This document shows, piece after piece, positions 1 through 6,145 of a stretch of DNA of 8,038 nucleotides; the stretch's first letter is position 1, and every line of letters begins with the position of its first letter. Under the pieces are notes generated by a model. That model was given only the letters and a program-made list of their open reading frames with translations, searched no databases and was not told where the DNA came from. The DNA is taken from NCBI GenBank assembly GCA_903868285.1, contig CAIPUP010000184.1:1-8038 (forward strand). Reading direction: 5' to 3'. The position numbers were made by a program, and so were the translations under genes. Source of the DNA: an uncultured beta proteobacterium (GTDB taxonomy: Bacteria; Pseudomonadota; Gammaproteobacteria; Burkholderiales; SG8-39).

Positions 1-1
1 A

Positions 2-1387
2 TACACCGTCATCACCCAGCTGGGGCAGGCCGGCGATGAGACCCGTGCCGATGCGACCAACAGCCTGCAGGGCCTGGGCTACAGCGGCCGCCTGGGTGGC
101 AACTACGTGCTGGGCGCGGACATCGATGCCAGCGACACCGCTAACTGGAATGACGATGGCAGCGGCAACAAGCTGGGCTTCAAGCCGATCGGGAAGAACG
201 GCGAGGCGTTTTCAGGCCGCTTCCATGGCCTGGGCCATGTCATCGACCAGCTCAGCATCCAGCGGCCGGCAGGGGATGAGGTGGGTTTGTTCGGGCGTGT
301 CGCGAATGCGAACGGTAACCTTGGCGGTGAGCTGCGTGACATCGGCCTCAACCGGGTGCGTATTCGGGGGCGATCTGGCGTCGGTGCGCTGGTGGGTACG
401 AACTATGGCGTGATCCGCCACAGCTATGCCGAGGGTGAGGTCAGCGCCAGCTACAAGGTGGGTGGCCTGGTGGGCCACAACGTCGGTGAGATTTACGACA
501 GCTTTGCGGCGGTGGCGGTGCAAAGCACCACCACCAGCAGCGTTACCCTAGCCGATGCCGGTGGCCTGGTGGGAGCAAACCACGGCGGAATCATCGGTAG
601 CAGTTATGCCAGCGGTAGGGTGGACGCCAATTCGGGTCCGGTGGGCGGGCTGGTTGGTACTAACAGCGGCGGAGACATTTTCGACAGCTATGCCACTGGC
701 GCGGTGAACGCGACGGCTGTTGGCACCCACGGATACCGCGCTGGCGGGCTGGTCGGGGGCATTAAGGGTGGTTCTTCAATAAGCCACAGCTATGCCACAG
801 GCTTAGTGTCAGGGCCCGCTGCCGGAGGCTTGGTGGGTACAGACGGAGAATCACTAAATGGCCGCGCCTCCATCACCGACAGCTACTGGAAACAAGGCAG
901 TGCCGCCGCCTGGGCTGGCGGCACCACGCGCGCCACGCCGCCGGCCACCGCGCTGACGGCCGAGCAGTTTGCCCAGGCAGGCAGCTTCAGCAATTTTGAT
1001 TTCACCAACACCTGGGCCTCGGGGCAGGCGACGCCGCAGTTGCGTGGCGTGGCGGTGTTCCGCGACCTGCGGCCGGTGACGGCGGAGCCGGTCACCCCGC
1101 CCGAACTTCCCAGCGTACTGCGCAGCATCACCAAACGCCGCAGCCTGCCCGATCCGCTGCAGCAAGGCTTGCTGCAACTGGCATCGCGTTGCGCCGTGGC
1201 TGACAGTGGCAACAGTCAGGACAGCGGCAACAAGGATGACAGCGCCGGTACGGCATCGGCCAGCGCCGCCGACTGCGCCAGTGGCGAAGGCGATGGTCGC
1301 GGCGATGGCCTGCTGCAAGTGGTGGGCAGCGGCATCCGCCTGCCGGATCGTGCCGCCACCCTGCTCAGCGATCAGGACTTCGAATAA
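2..1387 (+). CDS. C-terminal part of a two-partner-secretion exoprotein (TpsA, filamentous haemagglutinin-like, GLUG repeats), 5' truncated
   Basis: This is the last 461 residues of a large secreted surface protein; the frame is open from the window edge, so the N-terminal signal peptide and TPS secretion domain lie upstream. The visible part begins with YTVITQLG and a GNYVLGADIDAS motif, typical of the GLUG-repeat block of FHA/HMW-like exoproteins. Seven GLxG-type repeats follow (see the repeat entry), then TDSYWKQGS and a linker. The tail is Pro/Arg-containing and then Asp/Ser/Gly-rich, with two cysteines at fragment residues 397 and 425, and ends in DQDFE. The stop TAA (1385-1387) shares its last A with the ATG of the cognate transporter gene, which supports co-translation and export of this protein by that transporter. 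Family role (adhesion, biofilm or contact function) is known for TpsA proteins generally; the specific ligand cannot be read here. The TpsA-family assignment is secure, the function is not. Confidence 0.9.
   Translation, partial: YTVITQLGQAGDETRADATNSLQGLGYSGRLGGNYVLGADIDASDTANWNDDGSGNKLGFKPIGKNGEAFSGRFHGLGHVIDQLSIQRPAGDEVGLFGRVANANGNLGGELRDIGLNRVRIRGRSGVGALVGTNYGVIRHSYAEGEVSASYKVGGLVGHNVGEIYDSFAAVAVQSTTTSSVTLADAGGLVGANHGGIIGSSYASGRVDANSGPVGGLVGTNSGGDIFDSYATGAVNATAVGTHGYRAGGLVGGIKGGSSISHSYATGLVSGPAAGGLVGTDGESLNGRASITDSYWKQGSAAAWAGGTTRATPPATALTAEQFAQAGSFSNFDFTNTWASGQATPQLRGVAVFRDLRPVTAEPVTPPELPSVLRSITKRRSLPDPLQQGLLQLASRCAVADSGNSQDSGNKDDSAGTASASAADCASGEGDGRGDGLLQVVGSGIRLPDRAATLLSDQDFE
284..838 (+). 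repeat. GLUG-type protein repeat array within the exoprotein
   Basis: Seven copies of a G-L-x-G core (GLFG, GALVG, then GGLVG five times) are spaced about 23-36 residues apart. Most of the later copies are followed by a segment such as I-x-x-SYA-x-G-x-V that leads into the next copy. Each unit fits one or two rungs of a right-handed beta-helix, the fold expected of FHA-like exoproteins. The repeats have diverged at DNA level (no long identical tracts seen), so this is an old protein repeat rather than a recently expanded tandem repeat. Confidence 0.85.
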
Positions 1388-3093
1388 TGCGCGCGCCTGT
1401 CTTCACTCACGCCGGTTTCGTTGCGGCATTTTTCGCTTTGCTGTGGAGTGTTTTGGCCGCATTGAATACACCAGCATTGGCGCAGACCCCCGGCGCTGGT
1501 GATTTTCTGCGCCAGATGCCGGCACCCGCTGCGCAGCCGCCCTCCGGTGTGCGACCAGAGGCACCGGGCGCACAGCCTTCCACTGCGCCGGACATGCCGG
1601 CCAGCGGTGCCTTTGTGGTGCGCAAGCTGGTGCTGGTGGGCGATATCAGTGTGGATGTTGCGACCTTGCAGGCGCTGGTGCGTGAGGCCGAAGGGCAAAC
1701 TCTCACGCTGGCGCAGTTGCAGCGCTTTGCTGATCGCATTACCGAGTGGTATCGCGCGCGTGGCTTCCCGTTTGCCCGGGCCTATATCCCGGCCCAGACC
1801 ATCGATCAGGGGCAGGTGGAAATTCTGGTGCTGGAAGGTCGTTACGGCGAGCTGCGTATCGACAATCGCAGCGGTGTGCAGGGCGATGGCGTCATCGCCC
1901 GTACCCTCGGCCGCTTGCGCACGGGTGAGCCAATACGCCAGCCGGCACTGGACCGCACCTTGCTGTTATTGCAGGACATTCCGGGCGTGGATGCGCGTGG
2001 CTTGTTGCGTCCGGGTTCCCAAGTGGGAAGCTCCGATCTGGATGTGCGTGTCGACAAGGCGCAGCAATTCTGGGGTAACGCGCTGCTGGATAACAGTGGC
2101 AGCAGTTCGCTCGGGCGCAAGCGCCTGTCTGGCGCGCTCGGTATGGCCGGCTTGGCGGGCACCGGCGACACCCTCACGCTCAATATGCTGGGCTCGGGCA
2201 GCAGCAGCCTGAAATATCACCGCATTGCCTATGAAACCCTGATCGATGGCGATGGCACACGCCTTGGTGCGGCCTATTCCGATTTGCTCTATCGCCTGAT
2301 CGGCAATTTTTCCAGCCTGGAGGCACACGGTACGGCCAATGTCAGCAGCCTGTGGTTGCGGCATCCGTTGCTGCGCAGCCGCGATGCCAACCTCAATCTG
2401 CAATTACAGCAAGAGCATGTGAAGCTGCGCGATCGCATCGAGATTTATCAGTCCTACAACGATCGTCACTTGCGCTTGAGTACCCTCACGCTCAGTGGTG
2501 ACCTGACCGACGATTGGTTGGGTGGCGGGCAGAACACCGCCAGCCTGTCTGCGGTGGCTGGCAATCTGTCGTTCGATGATGCAGCGGAAGCGGCGGCCGA
2601 TGCCAGCGGCCTGATCAAGCAGGGCAATTTCAACAAGCTGGGTTTTTATTTCAACCGCTTGCAAAGGCTGGATCGCAGCAACCGCCTGGCGCTGACGCTG
2701 CAGGGACAGCATGCGCTGCGCAACCTCGATAGCTCGCAGAAGATGTCCCTCGGCGGCCCGAACCTGCTGCGTGCCTTTGATGTCAGCGCACTGTCGGGCG
2801 ACAGCGTCAGCGCCACCACATTGGAGTGGCAGCGCGATCTGGCGCTGCCCTTGCCGGGACAGTGGCAGAGCTTGTTGTTCTGGGAGCAGGGCCGGGTGCG
2901 GGTGAATGACCGCCCGGTGAGCAATGGCGCCAACATCGCCACGCTGGAAGGCGCAGGGATCGGCATGCGCTGGAGCGGCCCCGAGCAGTGGCGTAGCACG
3001 CTCTACCTCGCCAGCTCCATCGGCCCGGTGTCGAGCATGGTGGGCGGCAGTCGGGCGCTGCAGGCGTGGCTGGAGATTAGCAAGGGGTTTTGA
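1387..3093 (+). CDS. Two-partner-secretion outer-membrane transporter (TpsB; ShlB/FhaC/HecB family)
   Basis: A 568-residue outer-membrane beta-barrel protein of the Omp85/TpsB superfamily that would translocate the upstream exoprotein from periplasm to surface. Residues 1-32 look like a signal peptide with cleavage after ALA (30-32). A Pro/Ala-rich linker (about 35-75) precedes POTRA 1 (about 76-150) and POTRA 2 (about 153-223). The rest is the 16-stranded barrel, ending in a C-terminal Phe as expected for BAM-dependent assembly. The L6 tip motif reads LGGPNLLRAF (455-464): the key Arg462 is kept, and the third position is Ala rather than Gly, resembling the LGGPNGVRAY variants of the family. 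The usual barrel-wall DxG partner motif reads FWEQGRVRVN (498-507), with Glu500 in place of Asp. Length is normal for the family. The ATG at 1387 overlaps the exoprotein TAA by one base, and AGGA (1374-1377) lies nine bases upstream, so translational coupling is likely. Confidence 0.94.
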   Translation: MRAPVFTHAGFVAAFFALLWSVLAALNTPALAQTPGAGDFLRQMPAPAAQPPSGVRPEAPGAQPSTAPDMPASGAFVVRKLVLVGDISVDVATLQALVREAEGQTLTLAQLQRFADRITEWYRARGFPFARAYIPAQTIDQGQVEILVLEGRYGELRIDNRSGVQGDGVIARTLGRLRTGEPIRQPALDRTLLLLQDIPGVDARGLLRPGSQVGSSDLDVRVDKAQQFWGNALLDNSGSSSLGRKRLSGALGMAGLAGTGDTLTLNMLGSGSSSLKYHRIAYETLIDGDGTRLGAAYSDLLYRLIGNFSSLEAHGTANVSSLWLRHPLLRSRDANLNLQLQQEHVKLRDRIEIYQSYNDRHLRLSTLTLSGDLTDDWLGGGQNTASLSAVAGNLSFDDAAEAAADASGLIKQGNFNKLGFYFNRLQRLDRSNRLALTLQGQHALRNLDSSQKMSLGGPNLLRAFDVSALSGDSVSATTLEWQRDLALPLPGQWQSLLFWEQGRVRVNDRPVSNGANIATLEGAGIGMRWSGPEQWRSTLYLASSIGPVSSMVGGSRALQAWLEISKGF

Positions 3094-3102
3094 GGAGGTG
3101 AT
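3093..3102 (+). promoter_or_regulatory. Extended Shine-Dalgarno-like sequence at the end of the TpsB gene
   Basis: AGGAGGTGAT is a ten-base perfect match to the complement of the conserved 16S rRNA 3' end (the AAGGAGGTGATC consensus). It starts on the last base of the transporter stop codon. It is stronger than any other ribosome-binding site in the window, yet no recognised gene follows. The ATG at 3101 is only two bases after GGAGG, while a TTG at 3109 has ten-base spacing. The match is seen directly; its use is inference. Confidence 0.35.
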
Positions 3103-3304
3103 GAGCAATTGTTACAAACAGCACGATCCGCTTTCTCTTGGGACTGCACTTTCTTCGGATGGCAATCAGATTCAGATGAATTTGGCAGCCAGGATTCGTG
3201 ATCGGATAGCACCAAAGTATCGAACGAATATTGAATTGTCGGTTAGAGCACCGATGCCTGCGCCGCTCCAATTTTCTGGCAACACCGACGCCTATATCGA
3301 TTAG
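3101..3304 (+). CDS. Possible small ORF of unknown function (67 codons)
   Basis: I do not recognise this product. The ATG frame from 3101 to the TAG at 3302-3304 encodes a 67-residue, mostly hydrophilic peptide starting MSNCYKQHDPL and ending NTDAYID, with no signal peptide, membrane segment or clear motif. In its favour: a very strong Shine-Dalgarno-like sequence immediately before it, and a frame that exactly fills the gap between the transporter gene and the convergent regulator gene, overlapping the latter's stop by four bases. Against it: the ribosome-binding spacing is too short, composition falls to about 47% GC compared with flanking genes, and the frame is short enough to be chance. 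An alternative is the frame from TTG 3109 to TGA 3199-3201 (30 codons). The gap may instead simply be non-coding, with decayed sequence. Confidence 0.22.
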   Translation: MSNCYKQHDPLSLGTALSSDGNQIQMNLAARIRDRIAPKYRTNIELSVRAPMPAPLQFSGNTDAYID

Positions 3305-4503
3305 CGAGTCACCGGGGTACCCGATCCCCTCGGCCGTCCACGCGGCCGGCGCGGTGGCTCGAACAGCGATTCCTCGCCGGAGTGGGTGGTGTCGTAGCCC
3401 GGCAGGTCCTGGCATAGCGTGCGAAACGCCGCGTCGCGCAGCCAGGCGGCGATGCGGCTGAGGCTGACGGCGACAGCGCCATCGGCGCGTGACGCAAGGT
3501 AATAGGTTTCGCGCGCCAGCGGCACAAAGGCCAGACCAAAGCGCTCGGCCGCAGCGCGAATGCCAAAGCCGGCATCGGCACCGCCCCCCGCGATACTGGC
3601 GGCCACCGCCAGATGGGTGAATTCCTCATCCTGATAGCCGCGAATCATGGCCGGACGCAGGCCGGCTTCGCGCAGCAGTTCGTCCAGCAGTGCGCGTGTG
3701 CCCGAGCCGCGCTGGCGGTTGAGAAAGCGTTCCCCCCCGCGCGCCAGATCGGCCAGGGTTTGGATCTGTCCGGCCAGTGCTGGGCGCAGCATCAAGCCTT
3801 GTTCGCGTTCGGTCAGTACCGCCAGCAGCAGGCTGGACGGGCGCTTGCTGCCGCTGCTTTTGCTGCCGCCGCTTTTGCTGCCACTTCTGTTCGCTTCGCG
3901 GCTCGCCGGCGGATTGCCCGCGCCGTGTTGCATCAGCCAGGCCTGTACCGATTGCCCGTGGCGCAGATGAAAGCCGGCGATATCGCAGCGTCGCTCCAGC
4001 AGTGCCTGCAAGGCATCGAGACTGCCTTGCACCTGCAGCGTGAGATCGACCCCGCTGCTGGTGAGTGCGTCGCGCGCCCGTGTCAGCGCCAGGTCGTGGC
4101 TGGCGCAGACCTGCAGCGTGGTCGCCGCAAGAGGCGCGGCATTGGGGTCTGTGCCGTCCGGGCCCATGGCATCGACCGTGCGCTGGAATTGCGCCGCGAT
4201 GCCTTGCAGCGCTTCGCGTGTCACCGCACTGGCCTGCCGCTGTGCCTCCAGCAGCGCCGCGCCGGTACGGCTGAGGCTGGCACCTCGGCCGCGTTCGAGC
4301 AGTGCCAAGGGTTGGCCAAAACGCTGGCCCCAGTGCTCCAGCAGGCCCCAGGCATGGCGATAGGACAGCCCATGCCGGCGCGCCGACTGTTGCAGCGAGC
4401 CTTCGGCTTCGATCCCCTCCAGCAGTTGCAGCAGACGCGGGTCGACCGCCTCGGTGCCGTCCAGCAGCCACCCCACCACAGGAATAATTTTAAATATGCT
4501 CAT
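3301..4503 (-). CDS. One-component regulator: ModE-type winged helix fused to PBP-like substrate-binding domain
   Basis: A 400-residue cytoplasmic DNA-binding protein. Residues 22-85 are a ModE/LysR-like winged helix (IEAEGSLQQSARRHGLSYRHAW, residues 31-52, then a wing to about 85). Residues about 128-365 are a PBP-like domain of the kind related to molybdate/tungstate-binding proteins, including LNRQRGSGTR (261-270), a GYQDEEFTHLAVAA stretch (289-302) and GADAGFGI (308-315). It diverges from the tupBCA operon across an 87-bp spacer, so it probably senses tungstate or molybdate and controls that operon and itself. Two oddities: a Ser/Gly/Lys-rich insertion at about 200-224 encoded by a 15-bp tandem repeat, and a C-terminal tail RRPRGRPRG (385-393) matching the AT-hook core. 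The ATG at 4503 is preceded by AGG with a five-base spacer; GTG codons for V9/V10 are possible but less likely starts. Whether it activates or represses cannot be read from the sequence. Confidence 0.88.
   Translation of the reverse strand: MSIFKIIPVVGWLLDGTEAVDPRLLQLLEGIEAEGSLQQSARRHGLSYRHAWGLLEHWGQRFGQPLALLERGRGASLSRTGAALLEAQRQASAVTREALQGIAAQFQRTVDAMGPDGTDPNAAPLAATTLQVCASHDLALTRARDALTSSGVDLTLQVQGSLDALQALLERRCDIAGFHLRHGQSVQAWLMQHGAGNPPASREANRSGSKSGGSKSSGSKRPSSLLLAVLTEREQGLMLRPALAGQIQTLADLARGGERFLNRQRGSGTRALLDELLREAGLRPAMIRGYQDEEFTHLAVAASIAGGGADAGFGIRAAAERFGLAFVPLARETYYLASRADGAVAVSLSRIAAWLRDAAFRTLCQDLPGYDTTHSGEESLFEPPRRPRGRPRGSGTPVTR
3845..3889 (-). repeat. 15-bp tandem repeat encoding a Ser/Gly/Lys linker in the regulator
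   Basis: Three consecutive 15-bp units start at 3845, 3860 and 3875, each beginning TTGCTGCC on the plus strand. The first two differ at one base (ttgctgccgctgctt against ttgctgccgccgctt); the third is diverged in its second half. On the coding strand they give the pattern SGSKS/GGSKS/SGSK (residues 207-220) in the middle of the PBP-like domain. The unit length is a multiple of three, so copy-number change would lengthen or shorten the linker without breaking the frame. Confidence 0.75.
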
Positions 4504-4590
4504 ATCAGCCTATTGCTAAAAAATTCAATAAAAATAGACAATTAGCATGTTTTTGAATTTCACCTACAAGCATAAAGGAGTGCGCTTCCG
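4504..4590. promoter_or_regulatory. Divergent regulator/tupBCA intergenic region with AT-rich inverted repeats
   Basis: Both the regulator gene (minus) and tupB (plus) must be transcribed from this 87-bp spacer. Positions 4511-4560 hold only 9 G/C in 50 bases, a sharp contrast with the flanking genes. Two inverted-repeat pairs interleave: TGCTAA (4514-4519) with TTAGCA (4542-4547), half-site spacing 28 bp, and AAATTCAA (4521-4528) with TTGAATTT (4553-4560). A plausible but weak plus-strand promoter is TTGCTA (4513-4518) with GACAAT (4537-4542). The E. coli ModE palindrome is not present. AAAGGAG (4574-4580) is the tupB ribosome-binding site, ten bases before its TTG start. The operator role is inferred from position and symmetry. 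Confidence 0.55.
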
Positions 4591-5340
4591 TTGCCTAGCT
4601 CGACTGTCACTGTGTCAGGAACGGGCGCTGGTCTGAGCGATGCGCTGCAGCAGGCGCTGGCGCTGCTGTGGACTGGGCTGTGGACAGGCGAGGGCGCGCT
4701 GTGGCCGATTGTCGGGCTGAGCCTGCAGGTCAGCCTGAGCGCGGTGCTGTGCGCAAGCCTGATCGGCTTGCCGCTGGGCGCGGCGATTGCGGTCGGGCGC
4801 TTCCCCGGTCGCGCGGCGCTGACGGTGGTGCTCAACGCGCTCATGGGTTTGCCGCCAGTGGTGGCCGGCTTGCTGGTGTACTTGCTGCTGTCACGCGCCG
4901 GGCCACTGGGGCCGCTGGGCATCTTGTTCACACCCTCGGCCATGGTGCTGGCGCAGACGCTGCTGATCATTCCCATCATCGCGGCGCTGTCGCGTCAGGC
5001 GATCGCGGATGCCTGGCGCGAGTATCGCGAGCAGCTGCTCTCGCTCAATGCCAGCCGCTTGCGCTGTGCTCTGACCCTGATCTGGGATGGACGGTTTTCC
5101 TTGCTCACCGCGCTGCTGGCCGGATTCGGTCGTGCTGCGGCCGAGGTCGGCGCGGTGATGATCGTCGGCGGCAACATCGATGGCGTGACGCGCGTCATGA
5201 CCACAGCGATTGCGCTGGAAACCAGCAAGGGCGATCTGCCGCTGGCGCTGGGTCTGGGCATAGTGCTGATGAGCCTGGTGCTGCTGCTCAATGCGCTGGC
5301 GCAGAGCGTCAAAACCCTGGCCGAGCGGCGCTATGGCTGA
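4591..5340 (+). CDS. tupB: Tungstate/molybdate ABC transporter permease
   Basis: A 249-residue inner-membrane permease that forms the channel for imported oxyanion. About five or six hydrophobic segments are visible (roughly 37-66, 78-100, 113-133, 170-193, 216-238). The stretch GLPPVVAGLLVYLLLSRAGP (86-105), and FGRAAAEVGAVMIVGGN (179-195) in the ATPase-contact (EAA-like) region, are characteristic of TupB/WtpB permeases rather than ModB. The start is TTG at 4591: an in-frame TAA at 4573 precludes a longer protein, and AAAGGAG lies ten bases upstream. GTG at 4612 is the main alternative. The stop overlaps the ATPase gene by eight bases. TupB versus a general molybdate permease is decided mostly by the downstream TupA-like binding protein. 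Confidence 0.9.
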   Translation: MPSSTVTVSGTGAGLSDALQQALALLWTGLWTGEGALWPIVGLSLQVSLSAVLCASLIGLPLGAAIAVGRFPGRAALTVVLNALMGLPPVVAGLLVYLLLSRAGPLGPLGILFTPSAMVLAQTLLIIPIIAALSRQAIADAWREYREQLLSLNASRLRCALTLIWDGRFSLLTALLAGFGRAAAEVGAVMIVGGNIDGVTRVMTTAIALETSKGDLPLALGLGIVLMSLVLLLNALAQSVKTLAERRYG

Positions 5341-6145
5341 GCCGCTGCGACATCAACCATCCGCAGGCAAAAGCATCTTGCCCTTGCAATTGCAGGGCGT
5401 TGGCTATTGCGTTGGTGCGCAGCGCGTGTTGCAAGACATCAACGCGCGTTTCGAGGCCGGCCGGCGCTCGGTGATTGTCGGGCCCAACGGTGCTGGCAAA
5501 AGTGTCCTGATGCGTCTGTGTCATGGACTGTTGCCCGTCACCAGCGGGCAACTGTGCTGGGAAGGCGCGCGCGAACATAGTCTGACGCCAGCGCACCATC
5601 AGGCCATGGTGTTTCAGCGCCCGGTGCTGTTGCGTCGTTCGGTGTTGGACAACCTGCTTTACGCGCTGGACTTGCAAGCTGCGTTGCCGGGCTGGATTCC
5701 GGCGCAGCTCCGCAATACGGCACAAGTTGCAGCGCAAGGTGCAGCGCAACGCGAGGCGCATGCCATCGAAGCCCTGCGCCGGGTTGGCCTGATGCATCTG
5801 GCGCAGCGTCAGGCGCGGGTGCTGTCCGGTGGCGAGCAGCAGCGTGTTGCGCTGGCACGCGCCTGGGCCTTGTCGCCACAGGTGCTGTTTCTGGACGAGC
5901 CGACGGCCAATCTTGATCCGCATGCGACGCGCGAAATCGAGGCTGTGATCGATGCCATCCATCACGCTGGTACGCGCGTCATCATGAGCACACACAACCT
6001 CGGTCAGGCGCGACGGCTGGCTGATGACATTGTGTTTTTATCGCAGGGCCGCTTGCTGGAGCACAGCGCCAGCGATCAATTTTTTTCGCAGCCGGGTAGT
6101 AGCGAGGCGGCTGCATTCATTCGAGGAGAACTGCCATGGGTGTAA
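5333..6145 (+). CDS. tupC: Tungstate/molybdate ABC transporter ATPase
   Basis: A 270-residue cytoplasmic ATPase that powers uptake through the permease. All ABC signatures are intact: Walker A GPNGAGKS (50-57), Q-loop Gln95 in FQRP, signature LSGGEQQ (164-170), Walker B VLFLDE (184-189), D-loop NLD (193-195), and switch His221 in STHNLGQARRLADD, a stretch common in TupC-type ATPases. There is no C-terminal TOBE/MOP domain, unlike ModC. I chose ATG 5333, overlapping the tupB stop by eight bases; a longer frame from 5291 would lie deep inside tupB. An Ala/Gln-rich extra stretch (about 115-140) sits between Q-loop and signature and contains the repeated AAQGAAQ. The gene ends ten bases into tupA. 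Confidence 0.93.
   Translation: MAEPLRHQPSAGKSILPLQLQGVGYCVGAQRVLQDINARFEAGRRSVIVGPNGAGKSVLMRLCHGLLPVTSGQLCWEGAREHSLTPAHHQAMVFQRPVLLRRSVLDNLLYALDLQAALPGWIPAQLRNTAQVAAQGAAQREAHAIEALRRVGLMHLAQRQARVLSGGEQQRVALARAWALSPQVLFLDEPTANLDPHATREIEAVIDAIHHAGTRVIMSTHNLGQARRLADDIVFLSQGRLLEHSASDQFFSQPGSSEAAAFIRGELPWV

Noticed and set aside
1292..1309. GRGDG in the exoprotein tail as an integrin-binding RGD site
   Set aside because: A three-residue match in a Gly/Asp/Arg-rich low-complexity stretch is likely by chance; FHA carries its RGD in a different context.
3613..4545. Long plus-strand ORF (310 codons) opposite the regulator gene
   Set aside because: It is the antisense shadow of a GC-rich gene; the translation is Arg/Gln/Ala-rich without family motifs, while the minus frame has clear domains.
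4668..5474. 268-codon plus-strand ORF overlapping tupB and tupC in another frame
   Set aside because: The product is Arg/Ala/Gly-rich without motifs, and both in-frame alternatives are well-supported transporter genes.
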